Source: Bacteroides sp. (GTDB taxonomy: Bacteria; Bacteroidota; Bacteroidia; Bacteroidales; Muribaculaceae). From it: a DNA stretch of 64,000 bases. This document shows, piece by piece, positions 17,001 to 24,960 of this stretch (positions are counted from its first letter, which is position 1; the number at the start of each line of letters is the position of its first letter). Both the position numbers and the translations under genes were made by a program. The stretch lies in the NCBI GenBank assembly GCA_014802105.1, contig JAAVCX010000030.1, positions 24,245-88,244 of the forward strand, given 5' to 3'. The notes beneath the pieces were generated by a model. It did not search any database and was not told the origin of the DNA. It was given only the letters and a program-made list of their open reading frames with translations.

Positions 17001-17196
17001 TGAACTGATCTAAACTTATTACAAATTAACAATTCGAGATTGTTTTGGAGCTAATTTTGAGGTTTTTGAGGGAGAGATGGGGATCCATCGTGACCGATAC
17101 AACCGAAGAAATTAGCCTAAAACAATCCGAAGGGTTAATTCAACGAATATTTCAGTTCTGGTTTTTAACTTTTTGTAATTAGTTTAGATCAGTTCA
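17001..17196. repeat. 196-bp inverted-repeat element (MITE-like or long RNA hairpin)
   Basis: The terminal 25 bp (17001-17025, beginning TGAACTGATCTAAAC) reappear inverted at 17172-17196 with one mismatch. Inner arms 17038-17057 and 17109-17127 are also inverted copies with a small indel. The element is therefore nearly palindromic along most of its length, with about 30 extra bases in the right arm. It contains no ORF. It is AT-rich compared with its surroundings and lies between the M23 gene and the coaX promoter. It could be a non-autonomous transposable element, an invertible segment or a very long terminator. No clear target-site duplication was seen: left flank TTTTAT, right flank TAGGTT. 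Confidence 0.65.
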
Positions 17197-17221
17197 TAGG
17201 TTAAAATTCACAACTAATTGC

Positions 17222-17229
17222 TATCTTTG
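17222..17229 (+). promoter_or_regulatory. -7 element of coaX promoter
   Basis: TATCTTTG matches TAnnTTTG and lies 18 bp upstream of the coaX ATG. No good TTTG is found 20 bp upstream. The -33 region would fall right at the edge of the inverted-repeat element (about 17198). Confidence 0.6.
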
Positions 17230-17247
17230 CGAGTCAAAACATAGCCA

Positions 17248-17991
17248 ATGGCTCACTACCTCACCATAGACCAAGGCAACTCTGAAGCCAAGATAGCTCT
17301 CTGGGACGACAATCGCCTGCTGGAATTTCTCATGGAGCCCGCTCTCACTCCCCGCAAGGTGAGCGACTTCGTGGGGTCACGCCGCCTCAGCGGAGCCATA
17401 TATTGCTCCGTGACGCGCGAGGATGTCGACATACTGCGCCATCTGCGTCATCTGTGTCCCAAATCCCTGCGGCTCACTCCGGCCACTCCGTTGCCGATCA
17501 GTAACGCCTACTCCACCCCTTCGACTCTCGGCAGCGACCGCATCGCCGCCGCTGTCGGTGCATGGGCCGATTATCCCGGCAAAGACATCCTGGTGGTCGA
17601 CGCCGGCACCGCCGTCACCTACGACTATGTCAGCGCCGACGGAGTGTATCACGGAGGCAACATCGCGCCCGGCATCTCAATGGAGCTGCGCGCCCTTCAT
17701 GAGTTTACGGCCCGCCTGCCGCTCGTGCCCTTTCCCGAGAATATGCCCGAGCTGTGTAGCGGAGCCCTCTTCGGCGACAGCACTTCCCGCGCCATCGCCC
17801 TGGGAGCCGTCTATTCGGTAGTGGCTTCCATCAACTTCTACCGCTCCCGCCTGCCCGAAGATACCGTGGTGGTGCTCGGCGGAGGGTGTGGCCACCATCT
17901 TGCCCCTGTCTGCGGCTTTGACGTCAGGGTCGACGAACACCTTGTCAGCAAAGGCCTTAACCGTATATTGCTTTACAATGAATCACTCTAA
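17248..17991 (+). CDS. coaX: Type III pantothenate kinase
   Basis: 247-residue CoaX, which phosphorylates pantothenate in the first step of coenzyme A synthesis. It has the ASKHA fold: phosphate-1 motif DQGNS at residues 8-12, the STPSTLGSDR loop near 90-99 with its conserved Asp, adenosine-site DAGTAVTYD near 112, and GGNIAPGISM near 133. Length is normal. It starts 18 bp from a TATCTTTG promoter element. Its 3' end overlaps the next gene by 14 bp, and it begins a four-gene run (coaX, barrel protein, lptC, CNNM/CorC). Confidence 0.95.
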   Translation: MAHYLTIDQGNSEAKIALWDDNRLLEFLMEPALTPRKVSDFVGSRRLSGAIYCSVTREDVDILRHLRHLCPKSLRLTPATPLPISNAYSTPSTLGSDRIAAAVGAWADYPGKDILVVDAGTAVTYDYVSADGVYHGGNIAPGISMELRALHEFTARLPLVPFPENMPELCSGALFGDSTSRAIALGAVYSVVASINFYRSRLPEDTVVVLGGGCGHHLAPVCGFDVRVDEHLVSKGLNRILLYNESL

Positions 17992-19228
17992 CCACCTCAT
18001 CCTCGCAGCCACTCTATTCTGCGCCCTAATCTGTGGCACCTCAGCCTCGGCTCAGGAAACAAGCCCCTATTCCAAGTTTGGCTACGGAATACTCAGCGAC
18101 AACGCCTCCTCCTCCCAGCTCCAGATGGGTTCTACCGGCTATGCCGAACACTCCGGACGGCAGGTCAACGCCATGAATCCCGCGGCATACGCCTCGACCG
18201 ACTCCATGACCTTCCTCTTTGATCTCGGAGTCAGTGTCAACCGCTACTGGCGCAAAGACGACTCCGGCTCTCAGAAAGACTGGGGAGGTGGCATCAACTA
18301 CGTCACCATGCAGTTTCCCGTAGCCAAAAACGTCGGCATGTCAATAGGCCTCGTGCCCTACTCGGCGGTTGGCTATGCCTTCGGCTCGACAGTCAACAAC
18401 GGCTATTCATCCCATCAGGGATCGGGAGGCATCAACCAACTCTATGTCGGCGCAGCCTGGAGCCCCGTCAAGGGCCTCTCGGCAGGTTTCAACGTCGGCT
18501 ACCTCTTCGGTAATATAGGCAACGACGTCTATGCCACCACCTCGACCGGCGTGGGTGCCGTCTTCGAGCAGGTCATGGAGGTTCAGGACTACCACTTCCG
18601 TCTCGGTGCCCAATACACCTATCCCATCAACCGCCGCGACAATATCACCCTCGGCGTGACTTTCGATCCCGGCAAGAGCATGCTCGGCAAGACCTATGTG
18701 CTCAAGTATCTCCAGAGCTCATCGACCGCCCCCGACACCGTGGCTCCCGGTGTAGTCAGACTCAAAGGCAACTTCTCTATGGCTCCGTCGTGGGGCGCAG
18801 GTATCGCCTGGGATCGCGACAACCGCATCCACGCCGAGCTTGACTTCACCTATCAGCCCTGGAAAAACGCCAAATACTCCCAGATCGAAAACTTCTCCTC
18901 GACACGTCTTGACAACCGTTTCCGTGTCGCCCTGGGCGGCAGCTACATGCACGATCCCCGAGGCAGCTACTTCAAGCGCGTCACCTATCGCGCCGGCTTC
19001 TACTACAACCGCGATTACATCATGGTAGGCGACAACCACATCCATGACTGGGCAGTCAGCTGTGGACTCGGACTCCCGACCTCCCAGAGCAAGACCCTTG
19101 TCAACCTGGGCTTCCAGTATCTCAACCGCAGCGCTTCGCCCGCATCGCTGGTCAATGAGAAATACTTCAACGTCACTCTGGGTATCAACTTCAACGCCAC
19201 CTGGTTCTTCCACCGTCAGCTGCGCTGA
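17978..19228 (+). CDS. Predicted outer-membrane beta-barrel protein
   Basis: 416 residues. A signal peptide (MNHSNHLILAATLFCALICGTSASA) is cleaved before QETSPYSKFGYG. The rest is alternating, Gly- and aromatic-rich sequence typical of a beta barrel, ending in the C-terminal NATWFFHRQLR. The SPYSKFGYG and AMNPAAYAS pieces near the N-terminus remind me of OmpP1/FadL-like barrels of Bacteroidota. ATG 17978 is chosen because it begins the signal peptide; it overlaps the end of coaX by 14 bp. It is followed by lptC with a 1-bp stop/start overlap, so a role in the envelope alongside LPS transport is plausible. The ligand is unknown. Confidence 0.8.
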   Translation: MNHSNHLILAATLFCALICGTSASAQETSPYSKFGYGILSDNASSSQLQMGSTGYAEHSGRQVNAMNPAAYASTDSMTFLFDLGVSVNRYWRKDDSGSQKDWGGGINYVTMQFPVAKNVGMSIGLVPYSAVGYAFGSTVNNGYSSHQGSGGINQLYVGAAWSPVKGLSAGFNVGYLFGNIGNDVYATTSTGVGAVFEQVMEVQDYHFRLGAQYTYPINRRDNITLGVTFDPGKSMLGKTYVLKYLQSSSTAPDTVAPGVVRLKGNFSMAPSWGAGIAWDRDNRIHAELDFTYQPWKNAKYSQIENFSSTRLDNRFRVALGGSYMHDPRGSYFKRVTYRAGFYYNRDYIMVGDNHIHDWAVSCGLGLPTSQSKTLVNLGFQYLNRSASPASLVNEKYFNVTLGINFNATWFFHRQLR

Positions 19229-19914
19229 TGCTCCCTCAGGCTCCCCGATCCATGAGTTGTCATCTGTCATCCCTGAGGCTGCTCCCCGCCGTCATAGCCC
19301 TGAGTCTGGGCGCGGCGTTCATGCCGGTCATCTCGAGTTGCAAGGAAGACTCCAAGCTCGACACCGTGTCGGTCGACTCTGTCCTGATACCTACAATGGT
19401 GACACGCGATGTCGAGACCCTCATCAGCGACTCCGGCGTCACGCGCTACCGCATTGTCACCCCCGTGTGGTATGTCTACGACGAGATCGACACCCCCCTG
19501 TGGAGATTTCCCGAAGGGCTCAACCTCACGAAGTTTGACAACTTCTTCCGCACCGAGACCACCGTCAGAGCCGACTCGGCCATCTACTACAAAAACCAAC
19601 AGCTCTGGCGCCTCGACGGCAATGTGCGCATAGTCAATATCCTCAACGAGAAGATACTCACCCAGCAGCTTTTCTGGAACCAGCGCACCCATAAGATCTA
19701 CTCCGACTCCTTTGTACACATCGAGCAGACCGACCGTGTGCTCGAAGGACTCCACGGCTTCGAGACCAACGAGCAGATGACCGACTATCGCATGAAGTCT
19801 TTCTCGGGCATCTTCCGCGACTCGGAGTTCAAGAGCGACCGGCAGCCCCGCGCCGAGAGCTCCGACTCAACCGCCGCCCCGGCCGACACCGTCGCTATAC
19901 CCCAAGGTAAATAG
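19228..19914 (+). CDS. lptC: LPS export ABC transporter periplasmic protein LptC
   Basis: 228 residues (or 220 if translation begins at the ATG at 19252). The N-terminal hydrophobic segment ends in VISSCKED, a lipoprotein-type Cys. The body is a LptC/DUF1239 beta-jellyroll: TRYRIVTPVWYVYDE, then FPEGLNLTKFD, then the ADSAIYYKNQQLWRLDGNV repeat and LWN-type edges. LptC takes LPS from LptB2FG at the inner membrane and passes it to LptA. The start ATG overlaps the TGA of the barrel gene (TGATG), which indicates coupling. The Ser/Asp/Ala-rich C-terminus (about 200-228) looks disordered. Confidence 0.85.
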   Translation: MLPQAPRSMSCHLSSLRLLPAVIALSLGAAFMPVISSCKEDSKLDTVSVDSVLIPTMVTRDVETLISDSGVTRYRIVTPVWYVYDEIDTPLWRFPEGLNLTKFDNFFRTETTVRADSAIYYKNQQLWRLDGNVRIVNILNEKILTQQLFWNQRTHKIYSDSFVHIEQTDRVLEGLHGFETNEQMTDYRMKSFSGIFRDSEFKSDRQPRAESSDSTAAPADTVAIPQGK

Positions 19915-19962
19915 CGCCCCGACAAAATTCCTTTACTCCATACCCCACACTCTACACTCTCT

Positions 19963-21249
19963 ATGACCACCTGGCTCATCATCACCCTCGGATCACTACT
20001 GCTCTCGGGCTTCTTCTCGGGCACCGAGATAGCCTTCGTCACCAGCGACCGTGTCAGAGTCGGCCTCGACGCCACCCGCGGAGGCCTCATCAGCCGCATC
20101 ATCTCCCACTACTACGCCCGGCAGGAATTTTTCATCTCCACCATCCTCGTGGGCAATAATATAGTGCTCGTAATCTACGGTATGGGAGCCGCCGCCCTGC
20201 TCGAGCCCTGGATCGAACGCTATGTCACCTCGAGCCAGGCACTCATCCTCCTGTTCCAGACCCTGATCTCTACCCTGGTGATCCTCTTCACCGGTGAGTT
20301 CATCCCCAAGACAGTGTTCCGCATCAACCCCAACGCCTCCTTGCGTCTGGCCGCCCTGCCGATCTATCTGTTTTATATAGTGCTCTATCCCGTCTCGGCT
20401 TTCACATCCTGGATCTCAAGACAGCTCATGCGCCTGGCCGGTATCAAAGGCAACGACTCCTCCCTACAGCTCTTCTCGATCAACGACCTCAACGACTATC
20501 TCGAGAACAAGATCGACGATCTCGACAATCCGCGCGAGACCGAGGTCGAGAACGAAGTCAAGATCTTCCACAATGCCCTCGACTTCTCCTCGACTCAGCT
20601 GCGCGACTGTATGGCCCCGCGCAACGAGCTCGTGGCTGTAGACATCGACGACACTACCCGCGAGGAACTCTCGCGACTCTTCACCACCTCTGGCCGCAGC
20701 AAGATACTCGTCTACCACGACGACATCGACAACGTGGTGGGCTATGTCCATGTCTCGGAACTCTTTGACCCCAGCAGCGACTGGAAAGAACATATCAAAG
20801 AGGTGCTCTATGCGCCCGAAAGCCTGTTGGCCAACACCATGATGAGACGTCTGCTCTCCGAGAAACGCTCCATGGCCGTGGTGGTCGATGAGTTTGGCGG
20901 CACAGCAGGTCTCGTCACCCTCGAGGATCTGGTTGAGGAAATCTTCGGCGACATCCAGGACGAGCACGACAAGAACGGCATCACAGCCATCGAGATCACC
21001 CCGGGAGTCTATGACTTCTCGGGACGCATCGAAGTGCGCACCCTGCGCGACGACTATCGTCTCGACATCCCCGAGAGCGATGAATACCAGACCCTCGCCG
21101 GCTACGTCATCCACTCCACCGGCACTCTCCCCTCTCAGGGCGAAGAGGTTATCATCGACGATCTCGCCTTCACCATACGCGAGCGCTCGGCCACACGCCT
21201 CGACCTCATAAGGGTAGCCCCGGCTCCCGAGACGACTGATCGGGACTGA
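19963..21249 (+). CDS. CNNM/CorC (HlyC) family transporter, GldE-like
   Basis: 428 residues. The N-terminal CNNM membrane domain has about four TM spans (3-22, 55-80, 90-112, 120-150), with SGFFSGTEIAF near 15-25, the family hallmark, and a GEFIPK motif near 107. Two CBS domains follow (about 205-330, with MAPRNELVAVD and VDEFGGTAGLVTLEDLVEEIFGDI). A C-terminal CorC_HlyC domain covers about 345-425. Such proteins bind adenine nucleotide and Mg and are linked to Mg/Co efflux. A Bacteroidota variant, GldE, accompanies gliding and secretion machinery. I cannot separate the two here. It begins 48 bp after lptC and is likely the last gene of the coaX operon. Confidence 0.9.
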   Translation: MTTWLIITLGSLLLSGFFSGTEIAFVTSDRVRVGLDATRGGLISRIISHYYARQEFFISTILVGNNIVLVIYGMGAAALLEPWIERYVTSSQALILLFQTLISTLVILFTGEFIPKTVFRINPNASLRLAALPIYLFYIVLYPVSAFTSWISRQLMRLAGIKGNDSSLQLFSINDLNDYLENKIDDLDNPRETEVENEVKIFHNALDFSSTQLRDCMAPRNELVAVDIDDTTREELSRLFTTSGRSKILVYHDDIDNVVGYVHVSELFDPSSDWKEHIKEVLYAPESLLANTMMRRLLSEKRSMAVVVDEFGGTAGLVTLEDLVEEIFGDIQDEHDKNGITAIEITPGVYDFSGRIEVRTLRDDYRLDIPESDEYQTLAGYVIHSTGTLPSQGEEVIIDDLAFTIRERSATRLDLIRVAPAPETTDRD

Positions 21250-21288
21250 GCGGCCTCCACTACGCTCCCCCCATCGACAGACCGACAG

Positions 21289-21330
21289 AAATAAAAAAAA
21301 CCGCGGCAGGAATCACTCTCCTGTCGCGGC
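21289..21330 (-). terminator. Rho-independent terminator for the 21366-21716 gene
   Basis: Arms 21301-21311 and 21319-21329 (CCGCGGCAGGA with TCCTGTCGCGG, one wobble). On the minus strand the hairpin is followed by eight Ts (21293-21300 read as T). It may also help stop plus-strand readthrough from the CorC gene. Confidence 0.85.
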
Positions 21331-21365
21331 TCTTGCATTAAGTAATTGTGTATTTATGTATTAGG

Positions 21366-21716
21366 TTACTTCAATTTATCGGAAAGCGAGGCTGCCCCGT
21401 CGGCGATCTGATCGAGCGCGCTGGCGGCGGCCGACTTCACTTTATCCAGGAAAGGCTCAGCCTTTTCCTTGATCTGCTCGGCCGAAGCCGACAGAGACTC
21501 CTGAGCGGCCGCAATGGTCGAGGCTGCAGTCTCCTTATACTCTCCGGCCTTGTCGGCCAGAGTGTCCTTAGCCTGAGCGATAGTATCCTGAATAGATTCC
21601 TTGGCGGCCTTGACCTGAGCCTGTCCGGCCACCTTTGCGGCCTCGGCACTTACCTCAGCGGCCTCGCGGGATATAGCCCCGGCCGCATTGGCGATGTTCT
21701 GCTGTGTAGAGTTCAT
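21366..21716 (-). CDS. Small amphipathic all-helical protein (apolipoprotein/LEA-like)
   Basis: 116 residues, no signal peptide or TM. It consists almost wholly of Ala, Glu, Lys, Ser, Gln and Asp in 11-residue-like amphipathic repeats (AKDTLADKAGEYKETAAS, AAQESLSASAEQIKEKAE). The composition is like LEA proteins, apolipoproteins or YtxH/phasin-type helices. It has its own strong terminator at 21289-21330 and an AT-rich leader, so it is a stand-alone gene. It is antisense to its neighbours CorC and rubrerythrin. Stress protection, membrane or lipid-droplet binding, or granule association are possible; none can be chosen from sequence. The family is not one I recognise with certainty. Confidence 0.8.
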   Translation of the reverse strand: MNSTQQNIANAAGAISREAAEVSAEAAKVAGQAQVKAAKESIQDTIAQAKDTLADKAGEYKETAASTIAAAQESLSASAEQIKEKAEPFLDKVKSAAASALDQIADGAASLSDKLK

Positions 21717-22023
21717 ATCTTTATTCTTTTTAATTATTAATCGTTTTACCGGAAGCCCCTCGTCAGGGAGCTAATCCTGCTAATATAACATACCCTCGGG
21801 CCCGGGAGTTTGACCGGCTAAACATAAAGTAAGTTAAAACGCCACCCACGTGAACAAAATCCCTGTCGCGTTTGTTATACAAAAAATTCGGTTACCCCGG
21901 GGGCTGACCCGCGGCATCAGATAATTTTTGCCCGAAATTTTCAGCTCCACTACTTGTCAGTGACACGCCTAATTGTTAATTTTGTGACCAATCTTTCACA
22001 ACACCTATAAACACTATTGATCT
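21717..22023. other. Divergent intergenic region with GC-skewed low-information sequence
   Basis: This 307-bp gap separates the minus-strand helical protein from rubrerythrin. The only clear signal is the rubrerythrin promoter at 21954-21984. I found no CAAAnnTA (-7 on the minus strand) near the helical gene. An AT-rich segment (21721-21740) directly precedes its start. Confidence 0.5.
21954..21984 (+). promoter_or_regulatory. Rubrerythrin promoter
   Basis: TTG at 21954-21956, a 20-bp spacer, and TAATTTTG at 21977-21984, 39 bp upstream of ATG 22024. This is one of the best consensus promoters in the window. Confidence 0.8.
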
Positions 22024-22575
22024 ATGAAGAAGAAATTCATCTGCACCGTCTGTGGTTATGTTCACGAAGGTGACGCAGCTCCCGAAAAGTGTCCTCTCTG
22101 TGGCGCTCCCGCCAGCAAGTTTGACGAAATCGATGAAGAGGCTCCCCTCACCTTTGTCACCGAGCATGTGATCGGCGTAGCCAAAGACACCGACGAGGAG
22201 ATGAAGAAAGACCTCAACGCTCATTTCATGGGTGAATGTACCGAGGTCGGCATGTATCTCGCCATGTCACGTCAGGCCGAGCGCGAGGGCTATCCCGAGA
22301 TCGCCGACGCCTTCCGTCGCTATGCCTTCGAGGAGGCCGAGCACGCCGCCAAGTTTGCCGAGCTTCTGGGCGATGTAGTCTGGGACACCAAGACCAACCT
22401 CTTCAAGCGCATGACCGCCGAGGCCGGTGCCAACGCCGACAAGATGCGCATCGCCGCCCGCGCCAAGCAGCTCAACCTCGACGCCATCCATGACACCGTT
22501 CATGAAATGGCCAAGGACGAGGCCCGTCACGGCAAAGGCTTCGAGGGTCTCTACCGTCGCTTCTTCGGCAAGTGA
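22024..22575 (+). CDS. Rubrerythrin, rubredoxin domain at N-terminus
   Basis: 183 residues. The N-terminal rubredoxin-like iron centre has Cys7, Cys10, Cys23 and Cys26 (ICTVCG and CPLCG). The ferritin-like four-helix di-iron domain then carries its ligands in [19 protein letters not shown] and [11 protein letters not shown]. The order rubredoxin-then-diiron is the reverse of classical rubrerythrin and is common in anaerobic Bacteroidota. It reduces hydrogen peroxide to water using NAD(P)H-derived electrons and so protects an anaerobe from oxygen exposure. It is monocistronic: it has a strong promoter and a strong hairpin downstream. Confidence 0.95.
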   Translation: MKKKFICTVCGYVHEGDAAPEKCPLCGAPASKFDEIDEEAPLTFVTEHVIGVAKDTDEEMKKDLNAHFMGECTEVGMYLAMSRQAEREGYPEIADAFRRYAFEEAEHAAKFAELLGDVVWDTKTNLFKRMTAEAGANADKMRIAARAKQLNLDAIHDTVHEMAKDEARHGKGFEGLYRRFFGK

Positions 22576-22613
22576 TCTGATCTCGATCCGATTTTTACAC
22601 ATTAATTAATAAA

Positions 22614-22649
22614 GGCGGGCGCCGGGACTCTTTTGTCCCGACGCCCGCC
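22614..22649 (+). terminator. Strong hairpin downstream of rubrerythrin
   Basis: A 15-bp GC-rich stem (22614-22628 with 22635-22649, one wobble) and a TCTTTT loop. There is no T-tract, as is frequent for Bacteroidota terminators. Confidence 0.75.
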
Positions 22650-22719
22650 GGCTTATAGCCCCTGCCACGACCCCCCACACCATCGGTCAGACGCGGCTAC
22701 GAAATTAAAAAAATAATCT

Positions 22720-22739
22720 TTAAAGAAAAATTTCTTTAA
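22720..22739. promoter_or_regulatory. Perfect palindrome upstream of pckA promoter (operator candidate)
   Basis: TTAAAGAAA, AA, TTTCTTTAA: 9-bp perfect arms ending 28 bp before the -7 element, i.e. next to or just upstream of where the -33 box would be. This position suits an activator or repressor of the PEP carboxykinase gene. Confidence 0.45.
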
Positions 22740-22767
22740 TTATATTTTTTATTAATAATAAAGTGAT

Positions 22768-22775
22768 TATCTTTG
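22768..22775 (+). promoter_or_regulatory. -7 element of pckA promoter
   Basis: TATCTTTG fits TAnnTTTG. The -33 position (about 22744) has only ATTT. The predicted leader is about 110 nt long. Confidence 0.65.
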
Positions 22776-22893
22776 CACTTGGAAAAGAAGATTGACGCCT
22801 CGACCGACCCCTCGGCCCGAGGCCTCCAAAGTGTTCAGAATATACAAAACATAAATCACCATATTATTATAACCCTAAAGTTCAATAGTTACA

Positions 22894-24495
22894 ATGGCTA
22901 CAATTGACCTGTCAAAGTATGGTATCACCGGCGCTACCGTGATCCACAACCCCAGCTACGACCAGCTCTTCATCGACGAGACCAAGCCCTCACTCGAAGG
23001 CTATGAGAAAGGTCAGGAGACCGAGCTCGGCGCCGTCAACGTAATGACCGGCATCTACACCGGCCGCTCGCCCAAGGACAAGTTCTTCGTAAAGGACACT
23101 ACCAGCGAGAACACCATCTGGTGGACCACCGAGGGCTACAAGAACGACAACAAGCCCATCACCCCCGCCACCTGGGATGCCCTCAAGGCTATCGCCGACA
23201 AGGAGCTCTCCAACAAGACCCTCTATGTAGTTGACGCTTTCTGCGGCACCAACCCCGACACCCGTCTCTCCGTTCGCTTCGTGATGGAGGTAGCATGGCA
23301 GGCCCACTTCGTGACCAACATGTTCATCCGCCCCACCGAGGAGGAGCTCAAGAACTTCACCCCCGACTTCATCGTGCTCAACGCCTCCAAGGCTAAGGTT
23401 GAGAACTGGAAGGAGCTCGGCATCAACTCCGAGACCTGCGTGGCCTTCAACCTCACCGAGCGCATGCAGCTCATCATCAACACCTGGTATGGCGGCGAGA
23501 TGAAGAAGGGCATGTTCTCTATCATGAACTTCTACAACCCCCTCCGCGGCATCGCCTCCATGCACTGCTCGGCCAACACCGACCTCAACGGCGAGAACAC
23601 CGCCATCTTCTTCGGTCTCTCGGGCACCGGTAAGACCACCCTTTCCACCGACCCCAAGCGTCTCCTCATCGGCGACGACGAGCACGGCTGGGACGACAAC
23701 GGCGTCTTCAACTACGAAGGCGGCTGCTACGCCAAGGTCATCAACCTCGACAAGGAGTCTGAGCCCGACATCTACAACGCCATCACCCGCGACGCCCTCC
23801 TCGAGAACGTGACCGTCGACGCCAACGGCAAGATCGACTTCACCGACAAGAGCGTCACCGAGAACACCCGTGTAAGCTACCCCATCGACCACATCAAGAA
23901 CATCGTTCGCCCCTCACGCGGTCCCGCCGCCAAGAACGTCATCTTCCTCTCGGCCGATGCCTTCGGTGTGCTTCCTCCCGTATCGATCCTGACCCCCGAG
24001 CAGACCAAATACTACTTCCTCTCGGGCTTCACCTCCAAGCTCGCCGGCACAGAGCGTGGCATCACCGAGCCCACTCCCACCTTCTCGGCCTGCTTCGGCG
24101 CAGCCTTCCTCTCGCTTCACCCCGTGAAGTATGCCGAGGAGCTCGTTAAGCGCATGGAGCAGAGCGGCGCCAAGGCTTACCTCGTGAACACCGGCTGGAA
24201 CGGTACCGGCAAGCGTATCTCCATCCGCGACACCCGCGGCATCATCGACGCCATTCTCGACGGCTCTATCCTCACCGCCCCCACCAAGAAGCTCCCCATC
24301 TTCGACTTCGAGATTCCCACCGAGCTCCCCGGCGTAGATCCCAAGATCCTCGACCCCCGCGACACCTACGCCAACCCCGCAGAGTGGACCGAGAAGGCCG
24401 ACAAACTCGCCGAGATGTTCATCAAGAACTTCACCAAGTTTGAGGGCAACGAGGCCGGCAAGGCTCTCGTAGCAGCAGGCCCCCACCTCGGCTGA
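22894..24495 (+). CDS. pckA: Phosphoenolpyruvate carboxykinase (ATP)
   Basis: 533-residue ATP-type PEPCK interconverting oxaloacetate + ATP and PEP + CO2 + ADP. The kinase P-loop [11 protein letters not shown] lies near residues 241-251, the kinase-2-like [11 protein letters not shown] near 263, and the substrate-binding GRSPKDK near 57-63. In fermenting Bacteroidota the enzyme usually runs in the carboxylating direction, fixing CO2 on the way to succinate, which fits the malate dehydrogenase at 36876. Codon choice is very narrow (for example AAC, GAC, CTC, ACC nearly throughout), which suggests high expression. It is monocistronic, with a dedicated promoter and terminator. Confidence 0.98.
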   Translation: MATIDLSKYGITGATVIHNPSYDQLFIDETKPSLEGYEKGQETELGAVNVMTGIYTGRSPKDKFFVKDTTSENTIWWTTEGYKNDNKPITPATWDALKAIADKELSNKTLYVVDAFCGTNPDTRLSVRFVMEVAWQAHFVTNMFIRPTEEELKNFTPDFIVLNASKAKVENWKELGINSETCVAFNLTERMQLIINTWYGGEMKKGMFSIMNFYNPLRGIASMHCSANTDLNGENTAIFFGLSGTGKTTLSTDPKRLLIGDDEHGWDDNGVFNYEGGCYAKVINLDKESEPDIYNAITRDALLENVTVDANGKIDFTDKSVTENTRVSYPIDHIKNIVRPSRGPAAKNVIFLSADAFGVLPPVSILTPEQTKYYFLSGFTSKLAGTERGITEPTPTFSACFGAAFLSLHPVKYAEELVKRMEQSGAKAYLVNTGWNGTGKRISIRDTRGIIDAILDGSILTAPTKKLPIFDFEIPTELPGVDPKILDPRDTYANPAEWTEKADKLAEMFIKNFTKFEGNEAGKALVAAGPHLG

Positions 24496-24570
24496 TCAAC
24501 ACGACCCAAGAGCACATGTCGACACCACCCCGTGATGACGACATGTCGCTCACGATAAACCCTATTCCTT

Positions 24571-24610
24571 AGCGAGCATCGGGCATCCGCCCGATGCTCG
24601 CTCGCTTTTA
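24571..24610 (+). terminator. pckA terminator
   Basis: A perfect 14-bp stem (24571-24584 with 24589-24602), a 4-nt loop, then CGCTTTTA. Confidence 0.9.
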
Positions 24611-24960
24611 TGCAGACACTGACGAGCTCCACTCCACCCCGTCCTCGCGACAGAATTGCATCACTCGCGAAATATGAACGACATCGGCCCTCGCATATTT
24701 TTTAACATATACACCACCTAAATAGGCATAATTTTACACATATTCACTTAATATTCCCAAATTCTACCTTAATTAACTTACGATAGGGAATTTTAAAGTA
24801 AAAAACTTTTCACATTTGGAAAAATACCACTACTTTTGACCTCGAAATATAGGTCGAATTGTGCAGACTCCTCACGTACTATACCGCGACAGCGGCTTCC
24901 CCCTATATACCGATACACAGAAATAATAGAAAAACTAACCCCACAATTCCCCAATCAACA
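24611..24960. other. Leader/promoter region of inositol-phosphate synthase
   Basis: 350 bp with no gene. The first half shows no feature. A TACTTTTG element lies at 24831-24838. The 5' leader of about 115 nt contains an 8-bp complementary pair (GAATTGTG 24856-24863, CACAATTC 24942-24949) that could fold the leader just before the start codon. This is weak evidence. Confidence 0.4.
24831..24838 (+). promoter_or_regulatory. -7 element of inositol-phosphate synthase promoter
   Basis: TACTTTTG fits TAnnTTTG. The only TTTG upstream (24815) is too close (12 bp). It lies 122 bp before ATG 24961. Confidence 0.6.

Larger units (their letters stand above)
22650..22893. other. pckA upstream region
   Basis: This region contains the palindrome at 22720-22739 and the promoter element at 22768-22775, then a leader of about 110 nt with no obvious riboswitch-like structure or ORF. 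Confidence 0.5.

Noticed and set aside
24859..24960. N-terminal extension of inositol-phosphate synthase
   Set aside because: Lies in the leader after the promoter, and the family's Rossmann strand begins close to ATG 24961.
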